From: Thermoanaerobaculia bacterium
Lineage (GTDB): Bacteria; Acidobacteriota; Thermoanaerobaculia; Multivoradales; JAHEKO01
Length of the DNA: 34,583 nucleotides
Direction: 5' to 3'
Assembly: GCA_945787575.1 (NCBI GenBank)
Contig: CALZKB010000057.1
Location: 1 to 34,583 of the forward strand
A model generated the notes under the pieces. It worked only from the letters and a program-made list of their open reading frames with translations. It ran no database searches and was not told the origin of the DNA. Both the position numbers and the translations under genes were made by a program. This document shows positions 17,063-25,137 of the stretch, piece after piece; position 1 is the first letter of the stretch; every line of letters begins with the position of its first letter.

Positions 17063-18925
17063 ATGTCGAGTCGCTCAGCCACGATCGCAGTGCTCATTGC
17101 CTGCCTGCAGGCGAGTGCCGTGGGCTCTCAGCCCACGGCCGAGCCCCCCGCGAAGTCGGCCGTCGAGCAAGTGAGCCGATTCGTCGCCCGAGCCGAGGAA
17201 TCCGGGGGACTCGACCGGTCGGCAATCGACTGGAAGGCGAGCCTCCCCCCTCCGCCCACGCTCGTCTTCGAGTCGGGCGACGACCACCTGTGGGAGCTCG
17301 AGACGAACCACGGGACGGTGATCATCCGCCTGCTGACGGACGTCGCCCCGAGGCACGCGGCGAACGCCCTCTATCTGTCGGAGCTCGGCTTCTACGAAGG
17401 CCTCGAGTTCCACCGAGTGATCTCAGGCTTCATGGTGCAGGGGGGCGCGCTCGTCACGGACGGCTGGGATCCCGGACCCGGCTTCGAAGTGCCGCAGGAG
17501 ATCGAGCCGCGCCTGAAGATGAACCGTCGCGGCCTCGTGGCCATGGTCAACGAGAAAGATGTGACCCACGGCTCTCAGTTCTTCATCACGCTCGCGCCGA
17601 CCCCCTGGCTCGACGGTGAGAACACCGTGTTCGGCGAGGTCGTCGGCGGCGAGGACACGCTGACGGCGCTCGAGCAACGGGGCTCCGAGGAAGGCGTGGT
17701 TTCGGAGCCGTTGCGGATCGAGCGCTCCCGAGTGGTGAGCCGTCCCAGTGCTGTCGATAAGGCGCGGCAGCACGCCGCCGAGCTCGAGCGCAGTGGCGAG
17801 CTCGACCGCAGGGCACCCGACTGGAAGACGAAGATCCCCGAGCCGCCGGAGCTCGGCGTGCTGCCGGGCAAGAGCTACGTCTGGACGCTCGAGACGACCG
17901 AAGGCGACATCGCCGTCCGGCTCCTGCCGGAAGCCGCCCCGCGACATGTCACGAGCGTCCTGCACCTGAGTGCGCTCGGCTACTACGACGGCTACTATTT
18001 CCATCGCGTCGTCCCCGGCTTCATGGCGCAAGGGGGCGGCTCTCAGGCCGACCGCGCAGGTCCCGGCGCGGGCTACGTCGTCCCCGACGAGATCTCGAAG
18101 AAGGCGACTCACGACCGGCCTTGGAGGGTCTGCTCCTTCGGCAGCGAGTTCTACATCACGTTCGATCGGACTTCGTGGCTAGACGGCGAGAGCACGATCT
18201 TCGGCCAGGTCCTGGACGGTTTCGATACTCTCGAGCGCATCGAGTTGCTCGGCAGCGAAGAAGGCGGAACGCGCAAGCCCATCGAGATCCGCCGTGCGAC
18301 GGTGAGCGATATGGGGACATTCCTCCCGGCGACGGACAGGGCCGGCGAGCAACTCGCGGCCTTCATCGAGAAAAGGACGGCCGAAGGCGAGATCGACCGC
18401 TCTGTCGAGGGGTGGGACACGAAGCTCCCCTTTCCCCCCGAGTTGGACTTCGAGCGAGGCCGAACGTACTTCTGGCACCTCCAGACGAACCAGGGCCCGA
18501 TTCGCCTGCGCCTCCGCCCGGACGTCGCACCCATCCACGTCTCGAGCCTGCTCTACCTCAGCAAGCTGGGCTTCTACGACGGTCTCACCTTCCAGCGCGT
18601 GATCCCCGGCTTCATGGCTCAAGGCGGCTGGCACCCGAACGGCGGTCCCGGCTACAACCTGGAGAAGGAGCTGGACCCCGAGGTGCGGCACGAGGGTGCA
18701 GGCGTTCTCTCCTTCGCGAACGTCGCCGACCGCCCAGTGTCGGAGAACAGCGGGTTCTTCATCACGTTCGGCGCGACGCACTGGCTGGACATGAAGCACA
18801 CGATCGCCGGCGAGGTCGTCGACGGCATGGAGACCGTGCGGGCGCTGGAGCAGCGCGGCACCGCGGGCGCCGGTGAGCCGACGGAGTTGCTCTCGATCCT
18901 GTCGGCCCGCGTCACGGTGGAGTGA
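17063..18925 (+). CDS. Exported protein with three tandem cyclophilin domains
   Basis: 620 residues, predicted periplasmic prolyl isomerase or chaperone. The ATG at 17063 has AAGGAGG 9 nt upstream and opens a signal peptide ending near SAVGSQ; the earlier in-frame GTG at 17036 is rejected. Three modules follow, each a helical leader (GGLDRSAIDWKASLPPPP and equivalents) plus a cyclophilin domain. Catalytic Arg, Phe and Gln are present in all three: R118/F123/Q126, R315/F320/Q323 and R512/F517/Q520. The module period is exactly 197 residues both times, and equals that in the lipoprotein paralogue at 4133-5455. Module 2 is shortened just before FGSEFYITF (DRPWRVC runs straight into it), losing several residues of the usual loop. 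It stands alone between a divergent cupredoxin gene and proB. Confidence 0.9.
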   Translation: MSSRSATIAVLIACLQASAVGSQPTAEPPAKSAVEQVSRFVARAEESGGLDRSAIDWKASLPPPPTLVFESGDDHLWELETNHGTVIIRLLTDVAPRHAANALYLSELGFYEGLEFHRVISGFMVQGGALVTDGWDPGPGFEVPQEIEPRLKMNRRGLVAMVNEKDVTHGSQFFITLAPTPWLDGENTVFGEVVGGEDTLTALEQRGSEEGVVSEPLRIERSRVVSRPSAVDKARQHAAELERSGELDRRAPDWKTKIPEPPELGVLPGKSYVWTLETTEGDIAVRLLPEAAPRHVTSVLHLSALGYYDGYYFHRVVPGFMAQGGGSQADRAGPGAGYVVPDEISKKATHDRPWRVCSFGSEFYITFDRTSWLDGESTIFGQVLDGFDTLERIELLGSEEGGTRKPIEIRRATVSDMGTFLPATDRAGEQLAAFIEKRTAEGEIDRSVEGWDTKLPFPPELDFERGRTYFWHLQTNQGPIRLRLRPDVAPIHVSSLLYLSKLGFYDGLTFQRVIPGFMAQGGWHPNGGPGYNLEKELDPEVRHEGAGVLSFANVADRPVSENSGFFITFGATHWLDMKHTIAGEVVDGMETVRALEQRGTAGAGEPTELLSILSARVTVE

Positions 18926-19023
18926 TCAACCGCTGATGGCGAATCTCCCCGTCCACGATGCTCGGCGCAGAAGCGGTGCCCGGTGGAATGGGCGGCGTAG
19001 CGGTTGGACGGTAGTCTAGGTGC

Positions 19024-19708
19024 ATGAGCGCAGAACAGGCGGCTCGGCCGGAAGTCGTGGAGGCGAAGCGGATCGTGTTCAAGATCGGCACCCGCGTCAT
19101 CACCGGCGACGACGGGCGGGTCAAGCTGACCCATCTCTTCAACCTCGTCGATGCGGCGGCCAGTCTGCGCAAGCGGGGCCGCGAGGTTCTGATCGTCAGC
19201 TCGGGCGCCGTCGGACTGGGCGCCGAAGCGCTGGGCTTCGAGAGCGTTCCACTCGACCTCGAAGAACGGCAGGCTTGTGCCCCGGTCGGGCAGACGCGAC
19301 TGATGGGTCTCTACGAGCAGGGCTTTTCCCGTCTCGGCTACGTCTGCGGCCAGGTTCTTCTCACCCAGGGCGACTTTGACGACCGCATTCGCTATCTCAA
19401 TCTGCGCAGCACGCTGATGACCCTGCTGCGGCGGGGAGTGATACCGATCATCAACGAGAACGACGCGGTGTCCACCGAGGAGCTGGCCTTCGCGGAGAGC
19501 GAGACGCGCCCGGTCTTCGGCGACAACGATCGACTCTCCGCCCTGGTGGCCACCAAGCTGGGCGCCGATCTGCTCGTCCTGCTGACCGATGTCGAGGGTG
19601 TCTTCGACCGCGATCCCCGCGCTCGCCCCGAGGCGCGCCTGCTATCGAGAATCGAGGTCCCGGGAGCGGGGTGCACCGGGATCACATGGTGCTGGAGGGA
19701 TGAAGAGC
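19024..19708 (+). pseudogene. proB: Glutamate 5-kinase, 3'-truncated and frameshifted, joined to proA
   Basis: First enzyme of proline synthesis, phosphorylating glutamate. The first 211 residues are a normal amino-acid-kinase domain: VFKIGTRVIT, IVSSGAVGLG, RLMGLYEQGF, PIINENDAVS, FGDNDRLSALVATKLGADLLVLLTDVEGVFDRDPR. After RLLSRIE (about 19656) the frame is lost. In the next frame GAPGSHGAGGMKS resembles the conserved GTGGMxTK motif of ProB, but it is only about 10 residues from RIE where E. coli has about 18. It is followed at once by the start of proA, so the last 45 or so kinase residues and any PUA domain are gone. Either this is a real deletion or an assembly collapse. The out-of-frame continuation beyond 19708 overlaps proA and is not a gene. 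Confidence 0.75.
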
Positions 19709-21001
19709 ATGCCCGACCGATCCCTCGAGATGGCACGAAGGGTGCGCACGGCGCAGCGCAAGCTGGCCAGCGCGCCTGCCGCGGCTCGCGACCGCGTCCT
19801 GCGGCAGCTCGCTGCCCTGCTGGAAGAGAGGAGCGAGCAGCTGCTCGAGGAGAACCGCAAGGATCTGGCGGAGGCGAGGGCGAGCGGTCTCGCCGCGCCC
19901 CTTCTAAGCCGTCTCGCCCTGTCCGGCTCCAAGCTGGAGACCCTGCGCCAGGGGGTCGCAAAGCTCGCCCGAGACCGCGACTTGCTGGGCCGGGAGATAC
20001 GCAAGACGGAGCTCGACGAGGGACTGGTGCTGCGCCAGGTGCGCAGTCCGATTGGAGTTCTGCTGATCATCTTCGAGAGCCGTCCGGACGCCGTCGTCCA
20101 GATCGGGTCGCTCGCCCTGCGCAGCGGCAACGGCGTCCTGCTCAAGGGAGGCGCCGAGGCGCTGCGTTCGAACCGTGCTCTGATCGGGTGTCTGCGCGAC
20201 GCCATCGAGGCCGAAGGTCTCGACGGCGACGCGATTCTCGGGGTCGAAGGGCGAGAGGCGGCGCAAGCGCTTCTGGCCCACGATGAACTGATCGATCTCG
20301 TGATTCCACGCGGCTCGGCCGAGCTGGTGCGCTCGCTTCAAGCCGCGACGAGGATCCCGGTCCTCGGCCACGCAGATGGCGTGTGCCATCTCTACCTCGA
20401 CGCCAGCGCCGATCCCGAGGTGGCCGCGCGACTGGCGCTCGACGGCAAGTGTGACTATCCGTCGGCCTGCAACGCGGTCGAGACCCTTCTCGTGCACCGC
20501 AACTTCCTGCCTCATCTCGATCGCGTGGCCCGCGCTCTGCGGCAGGCGGGGGTCGAGTTGCACGCCGACGAGGAGGCTCTCCCCCACTGCCCGGAGGCGG
20601 TTCCGGCGGTCGACGAAGACTGGTCGAAGGAATACGGCGACCTGGTCGTCGCCGTGGGCACGGTGGGTAGCCTCGACGAGGCGATCGACCACATCCACCG
20701 TTACGGGAGCGCCCATACCGAGGCCATCGTCGCCACCGACCCCGAGGCGCAGCGCCGCTTCTTGGGCGAGGTTGACTCCGCCTCCGTCTTCGCCAACGCC
20801 TCGACCCGTTTCGCCGACGGGTTCCGCTACCGCCTCGGCGCCGAGGTCGGCATCTCCACGGGACGGATCCACGCCCGTGGCCCGGTAGGAGTCGAGGGCT
20901 TGTTGACCACCCGCTGGCTGCTGGAGGGCAGCGGCCAGGCGGCGGGCGACTACGGCCCCGGCAAGCGTGCCTTCACCCATCGCACCCTGCCTTTGGCATG
21001 A
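19709..21001 (+). CDS. proA: Gamma-glutamyl phosphate reductase
   Basis: 430 residues, the usual length. It reduces glutamyl-5-phosphate to the semialdehyde with NADPH, the second step of proline synthesis. Family markers in order: SLEMARRVRTAQRKLA, SPIGVLLIIFESRPDA, SLALRSGNGVLLKGG, VIPRGSAELVR, PVLGHADGVCHLYLD, YPSACNAVETLLVH (with the catalytic Cys), FADGFRYRLGAEVGIST and GPVGVEGLLTTRW. I chose the ATG at 19709, 9 nt after GGAGGG (19694-19699); an ATG at 19700 abuts that site. The gene directly follows the truncated proB, so the two were clearly one operon. Confidence 0.95.
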   Translation: MPDRSLEMARRVRTAQRKLASAPAAARDRVLRQLAALLEERSEQLLEENRKDLAEARASGLAAPLLSRLALSGSKLETLRQGVAKLARDRDLLGREIRKTELDEGLVLRQVRSPIGVLLIIFESRPDAVVQIGSLALRSGNGVLLKGGAEALRSNRALIGCLRDAIEAEGLDGDAILGVEGREAAQALLAHDELIDLVIPRGSAELVRSLQAATRIPVLGHADGVCHLYLDASADPEVAARLALDGKCDYPSACNAVETLLVHRNFLPHLDRVARALRQAGVELHADEEALPHCPEAVPAVDEDWSKEYGDLVVAVGTVGSLDEAIDHIHRYGSAHTEAIVATDPEAQRRFLGEVDSASVFANASTRFADGFRYRLGAEVGISTGRIHARGPVGVEGLLTTRWLLEGSGQAAGDYGPGKRAFTHRTLPLA

Positions 21002-21246
21002 GGTTGCGGATGTCCACTCGGCCCGAGCTGCGGAGGGTCGCTCACTCTAGCCGCCCACGAACCGGCCATTGCCTCGCCCTTTGCCTCCCAAACGTACTCT
21101 CTGATTGCCGGAGCCCGTTGTCAGTCTAGAGAAGATGGCGGTGTGCTCGTCCCCCTGCAATACTGCTGGCATTGTGATGCGCTCTAGCCAACGGCGTTAG
21201 CGCTAGGTGACGCCACCTCGTGCTCGTGGAGCGAGGAGGAACGTGA

Positions 21247-22017
21247 ATGAACAGCCCAGAGAGTAACGAGAATGCGGAAGCCACGCCCCCGAAGACGGGG
21301 GGTCCGGAGTCCCTTGGTCGGCTCACCTGGGCGATGGGCGCGTTCGCCATCGTCGCCGTCGGCGTAATCGTGGCACTGCTACCGCGAGGGCGGGACACGA
21401 CGGATGCGAACGAGGTCCGCGTTTCCGTGTCGGACCTGAAAGACCTCGGTAACCTCGAGATGGAGAAACGCGCGTCTGATCCAGCAGCGATCGACCGAGC
21501 TTTGACCTACTTCGAGCGGGCCCATGACCTCGATCCAGGCCACCTCGGCGCGCGCTTCGGGCTGGCCTGGGCGAGACAGCTGAAGAGCCTCCCGGAAACC
21601 GAGTGGCGAGGGCTCTATGAGCGGACTGTCGCCGACGCGTCCCTTCTGACCTATTACTCACTGTTCAACCTCGCATACGCCGAGGAGGAGGCGGGACGGT
21701 ACGCGGAGGCCGTCGGTCTCCTGGAGCGCGCCTTGTGGGTGATGCCGGAGCGCGCGGACGGCTGGACTCAAAAGGCCAGAAACCTGATAGCGCTGGGAGA
21801 GGACGAGCGTGCCGTCGTTGACTTACGAGAAGCGACCGAGCTGGCGCCCGATTCCGCACGAGCTTATTACCTGCTAGGCCGGGCTCACCGTCGTCTCGGC
21901 AACGATCCTGAAGCCGAGACAGCGTGGACTCGAGCGCTTCAGCTGGACCCCAATTGGGCCGACCAGATCGAGGCGGCCCGAAGCGAGAATGGGGGCCAGC
22001 ATCAGGAGCCCGAGTGA
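21247..22017 (+). CDS. Membrane-anchored TPR protein
   Basis: 256 residues. One transmembrane helix spans about residues 25-45 after a polar N-terminus, followed by a periplasmic or cytoplasmic TPR region. Repeats are visible around ALTYFERAHDLDPGHLGARFGLAWA, YSLFNLAYAEEEAGRYAEAVGLLERALWVMPE, ERAVVDLREATELAPDSARAYYLLGRAHRRLGN and ETAWTRALQLDPNW. TPR arrays hold protein partners; none can be named here. GGAGGAACGTGA directly before the ATG is a good ribosome site. The 245 bases between proA and this gene hold no recognised feature except one isolated AATACTGCTG (21159-21168), identical to part of the array-B repeat. Confidence 0.8.
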   Translation: MNSPESNENAEATPPKTGGPESLGRLTWAMGAFAIVAVGVIVALLPRGRDTTDANEVRVSVSDLKDLGNLEMEKRASDPAAIDRALTYFERAHDLDPGHLGARFGLAWARQLKSLPETEWRGLYERTVADASLLTYYSLFNLAYAEEEAGRYAEAVGLLERALWVMPERADGWTQKARNLIALGEDERAVVDLREATELAPDSARAYYLLGRAHRRLGNDPEAETAWTRALQLDPNWADQIEAARSENGGQHQEPE

Positions 22018-22156
22018 TCACGCGCTGTCACGTCGCTGCCTAGACCAGGCCTGGATGCCTGCTCGCCCGAGATCCGGATCTTGCGCCTGAGCGGGAATCT
22101 GGGCGACGGATAGATGCTATGCAGGCCGGTCCGTGTTGGAGCGGGTCGGTCTCTAG

Positions 22157-22206
22157 TCAAATGGCTGCTGAGTACCTAGTCTTCCTCTACGTGAACAACC
22201 ATTTGA
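22157..22206. repeat. 8-bp inverted repeat in the leader of the IS110 remnant
   Basis: TCAAATGG (22157-22164) pairs with CCATTTGA (22199-22206), loop 34 nt, ending just before the transposase ribosome site GGAGGA. It could hide that site or be part of the left-end non-coding RNA that IS110 elements carry upstream of the transposase. Confidence 0.45.
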
Positions 22207-22219
22207 AGGAGGAAGGCAG

Positions 22220-22960
22220 ATGCGTACATCAGCAGCCAAAGTCGAGCATAGCGTGAAGCGCGTTCTGTTTGTGGTGTTCGAGCTCAGCAACAAGAGCTGG
22301 AAGCTCGGCTTCGCGACGGACTTGGGACAGAGGATTCGAGAGCGGACGGTACCGGCCTGGGACCTGGGCGCCTTCGAGTCCGAGCTGAAGAAGGCTAAAG
22401 AGCAATTGGGCCTCGAGGAATCGGCCGGGGTCGTGAGCTGCTACGAAGCGGGTCGCGAGGGGTTCACGCTGCAGCGGTATCTGGCCACGTCGGGGATCTC
22501 GAATGCGGTGGTGGACGCGGGAAGCCTGGAGGTGAAGCGCCGGCGCCGGCGAGCGAAGACGGATCGCCTGGACCTGGCAACGCTGATGAACCGTCTGATT
22601 CGCTGGCATCAGGGCGAGAAGGGTGTGTGGAGCGTAGTGCGTGTGCCGAGCGTCGAAGAGGAGGATCAGCGCCAGTGCCACCGGGAGCTCGCAGCGCTGA
22701 AGAAGGAGCGGACGCGACACGTCAATCGGATCAAGGGGCTGCTGGCCAGCCACCGCGATCCAAAGCGTGGGACCCCTCCTCCTGCTCACGCGTCGACTCA
22801 CTTTACCCCGCGTGTGGCCCCGGTCCCACCGGCCGGCGGCGGCGCCACGGCCTGCTTTGCGGTGCCGCTGAACCGGCATCTACTGCGGTCAACCAAAAGC
22901 GTACCTTGCGTTTCTGGACGACCTTCGGGAAGTCGGAGTATTCTGGGTCAACATCCCTAA
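22220..22960 (+). pseudogene. IS110-family transposase, N-terminal fragment
   Basis: The first 180 or so residues match the DEDD (RuvC-like) half of an IS110-family transposase: LFVVFELSNKSWKLGF, VVSCYEAGREGFTLQRYL, VVDAGSLEVKRRRRRAKTDRLD, LIRWHQGEKGVWSVVRVPSVEEED and HVNRIKGLLAS. Similarity stops near 22750. The remaining open frame is unrelated low-complexity sequence, and the C-terminal Tnp domain with its catalytic Ser is missing, so the element is dead. A good ribosome site (GGAGGAAGG) precedes the ATG. It marks an old insertion between the TPR gene and the DUF2235 gene; no right end was found. Confidence 0.85.
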
Positions 22961-22981
22961 CTTTGTGGGAAGGAGACGAGA

Positions 22982-24205
22982 ATGGCGCTCTACGCATTCG
23001 ACGGCACGTGGAACAAGGATGAGGTCGACGAGCTGGACGACACCAACGTCGTCCGGTTCCGCGAGGTCTACGCTGGTGCCGATTACGAGTATCTTGCCGG
23101 AGTCGGGACGCGCTTCGGCGCGATCGGCCGCGCTCTCGGCGGCATCCTGGGAGCTGGTGGGCGCTCCAGGATTCGCGAGATGTACGAGACCCTGTGCGGC
23201 AACTGGCAGAAAGGCGACCGTGAAATCGACATCATCGGCTTCAGCCGCGGAGCCGCCCTGGCCGTCCACTTTGCGAACACGATCGGCAAGGAGGGCGTGA
23301 AGTGCCAGGACGGAACTGAGGCGAAACCGCAGGTGAGGTTTCTCGGCCTCTGGGACGTCGTGGGCTCTTTCGGGCTGTCGTTCGACACCTTCATCAACTT
23401 CCAGGACATCAACCTCGGCTGGGACATCGATAAGATCGCAAGCTGCGTGAAGAACTGCTATCACGCCATGGCTCTGGATGAGCGGCGGGAATCATTCAAC
23501 GTGACCCGGCTGAATGCGGAAGGCCGTCTGGACAACATCGAAGAGGTATGGTTTCGCGGCGTCCACAGCGATGTCGGCGGCGGTAACAAGAACGTCAAGC
23601 GATCGAACATCGCCCTCCAGTGGATGCTGGAGAAGGCGCGCGCTTGCGGCGTGCCGATCAACGACGTGCGGGCGAGCGAGTCGAAGTACAGCGTCGTCGA
23701 CAAGTGGGCGCCGATCTCCGAGAACAAGGACCCGAAGCGCGATCCGCGCAGACAGGTCCTTGATCACGACGTCAAGCATCCCTCCTCCGAGGGGCTCGAG
23801 CTGGGCGCCGGCCAATCCCACATCAGCACCGTTCTGGCCGCCCTCAAGTACAACTGGTCGGGAGTGCGGCTGCAGGCGGGCAAGAGCTACGCGATCGAAG
23901 TGAAGGGCGACCAACTCTGGCAGGACGGCGGAATCGAATGCGGTCCGGAGGGCTGGAAGACCGAGCAGCTTCCGTGGCTCAAAGAGAAGATCGTCGGTAC
24001 CTTCGAGGACAACCGACGCTACCCGGAGGCCAACTGGTTCGAGCTGATCGGCGCCGAGCGGGACGAAGACAAGGTGCTGTTTCGCGTCGGCGCCGGGGTT
24101 CGCTACGCGGCCAAGGAAGACGCAGACCTGTACTTTTTCGCCAACGATCTCAACTCCAAGTACGAGAACAACGAGGGCTTTCTCGAGGTGACGATCACCG
24201 GATGA
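22982..24205 (+). CDS. DUF2235-type alpha/beta hydrolase with C-terminal LecA-like domain
   Basis: 407 residues. Residues 1-270 are a DUF2235 hydrolase, the fold of Tle1-type phospholipase effectors: FDGTWN at the start, nucleophile elbow GFSRGA (S88), GLWDVVGSFG with the likely Asp, and GVHSDVGGG with the likely His. From about residue 290 a second domain begins AGKSYAIEVKGDQLWQDGG and ends FFANDLNSKYENNEGFLEVTI. That ending matches the calcium- and galactose-binding loop of PA-IL/LecA (NDxxxxYxNNxG), keeping the Asp and both Asn ligands. A sugar-targeted lipase or esterase is the natural reading. No signal peptide or secretion-system gene is nearby. AAGGAG sits before the ATG. The IS110 fragment upstream and toxin-antitoxin genes downstream suggest acquired DNA. 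Confidence 0.83.
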   Translation: MALYAFDGTWNKDEVDELDDTNVVRFREVYAGADYEYLAGVGTRFGAIGRALGGILGAGGRSRIREMYETLCGNWQKGDREIDIIGFSRGAALAVHFANTIGKEGVKCQDGTEAKPQVRFLGLWDVVGSFGLSFDTFINFQDINLGWDIDKIASCVKNCYHAMALDERRESFNVTRLNAEGRLDNIEEVWFRGVHSDVGGGNKNVKRSNIALQWMLEKARACGVPINDVRASESKYSVVDKWAPISENKDPKRDPRRQVLDHDVKHPSSEGLELGAGQSHISTVLAALKYNWSGVRLQAGKSYAIEVKGDQLWQDGGIECGPEGWKTEQLPWLKEKIVGTFEDNRRYPEANWFELIGAERDEDKVLFRVGAGVRYAAKEDADLYFFANDLNSKYENNEGFLEVTITG

Positions 24206-24287
24206 TCACGGCGCCGAACGAGGCGATCGGAAAAGAGCGCTCGCCACGCCGAACAGAGGAAGACCGCAGTGGACCTCGGGCGAGCCT

Positions 24288-24671
24288 TCAGCCGACGGGC
24301 TCGTGGAGCTCCAAACCCACGATGTCCTGGAAGTCCTCGCGATTCAGTGTCCACAGACTCGCACCGCGCGAGATCGCTGACGCGGCGATCGCCAGATCCA
24401 CCTCTCTTCCGCGTGGACGTGCCACCTCGGAATACAGCCGGGCCGCGATGACGGCTTCCTCGAGGCCGAAAGGGATCGCCCGCTCTCTAGGAAACAGTGC
24501 CTCCTGCGCCTCGAGCTCTTCTGGGCTTCGAGGGCCGCGCAGCCACTCGAAGAGGACCAAGGTCGGGAGCATCAACCGCCTGCCGTCGGCGATCGTCGCT
24601 CTCAGGCCGGGCGCCGATCGCCGGGGGCCGGTGAGGGCGTCGATCAAGGCCGACGTATCGATGACGATCAC
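24288..24671 (-). CDS. vapC: PIN-domain toxin, VapC type
   Basis: 127 residues, one PIN domain. The acidic metal-binding residues are in place: D5 in MIVIDTSALID, E42 in LFEWLRG, D92 in REVDLAIAA and D113 in TLNREDF. VapC toxins are RNases cutting tRNA or rRNA and are blocked by the paired antitoxin. The start codon overlaps the antitoxin stop by 4 nt (ATGA), so the two are translated together. The gene converges with the DUF2235 gene. Confidence 0.9.
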   Translation of the reverse strand: MIVIDTSALIDALTGPRRSAPGLRATIADGRRLMLPTLVLFEWLRGPRSPEELEAQEALFPRERAIPFGLEEAVIAARLYSEVARPRGREVDLAIAASAISRGASLWTLNREDFQDIVGLELHEPVG

Positions 24672-25006
24672 CCGCTAGCCCCGGTGTCACCGTCCGCATC
24701 TCGCTGATCGATCTCCGCGGCCGGCTCTCCTCTTCTCCGCCCACCACCCCGACGCGCCTGCCGGAGCGCCTCGAGCTCAGCCTCGACTTCGGCCAGTGGC
24801 CGTTCCGGAATCCGTGACACATGCTCATCGAACGCCGCGAGCAGACGCAGCCGCTCGGCTTCCGTCAGACGGCCCACCCGGGCGCCGTACTCCTGAATCG
24901 CCTCCCTTACCACTTCGCTTTTTGGCTTGGACAGACGCTCAGCCGTGCGCCGCAGCACGGTGTCGGTGGCTTCATCGAGCGTGAACGTAGCGCGGTGTTT
25001 GTTCAT
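24668..25006 (-). CDS. vapB: Ribbon-helix-helix antitoxin, VapB type
   Basis: 112 residues. The N-terminus is a ribbon-helix-helix DNA-binding fold (RATFTLDEATDTVLRRTAERLSKPKSEVVREAIQEY). The rest is a charged, probably disordered tail that should wrap the toxin. At 112 residues it is longer than most VapB proteins, because of a low-complexity RRGGGRRRGEPAAE end. No Shine-Dalgarno is visible before the ATG. Autoregulation by the VapBC complex is usual, and direct repeats overlap the start. Confidence 0.85.
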   Translation of the reverse strand: MNKHRATFTLDEATDTVLRRTAERLSKPKSEVVREAIQEYGARVGRLTEAERLRLLAAFDEHVSRIPERPLAEVEAELEALRQARRGGGRRRGEPAAEIDQRDADGDTGASG

Positions 25007-25027
25007 ACTCGATACATACTACCATAC
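25004..25027 (-). promoter_or_regulatory. Putative vapBC operator and promoter
   Basis: On the plus strand CATAC occurs at 25004, 25015 and 25023; on the coding strand this reads as repeated GTATG overlapping the vapB ATG. TAGTAT, a -10-like hexamer, lies 9 nt before the ATG, which would put the transcript start almost at the start codon and fits the lack of a ribosome site (leaderless mRNA). Inference only. Confidence 0.35.
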
Positions 25028-25137
25028 GGCAGCGAGCACCTCCGAAAGGGAAGGCTCGGCGGGAAGCCCGGTCGCGCCGAGCGGCGGGCGCTGTAACATC
25101 CTTCTCGACCGAGTGGTCAGAGGGATGGCTGAGAGGA

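Noticed and set aside
19709-20286. Continuation of the proB frame over proA
   Set aside because: It overlaps the strongly conserved proA frame, and the translation is Arg/Gly-rich with no kinase motif after residue 211.
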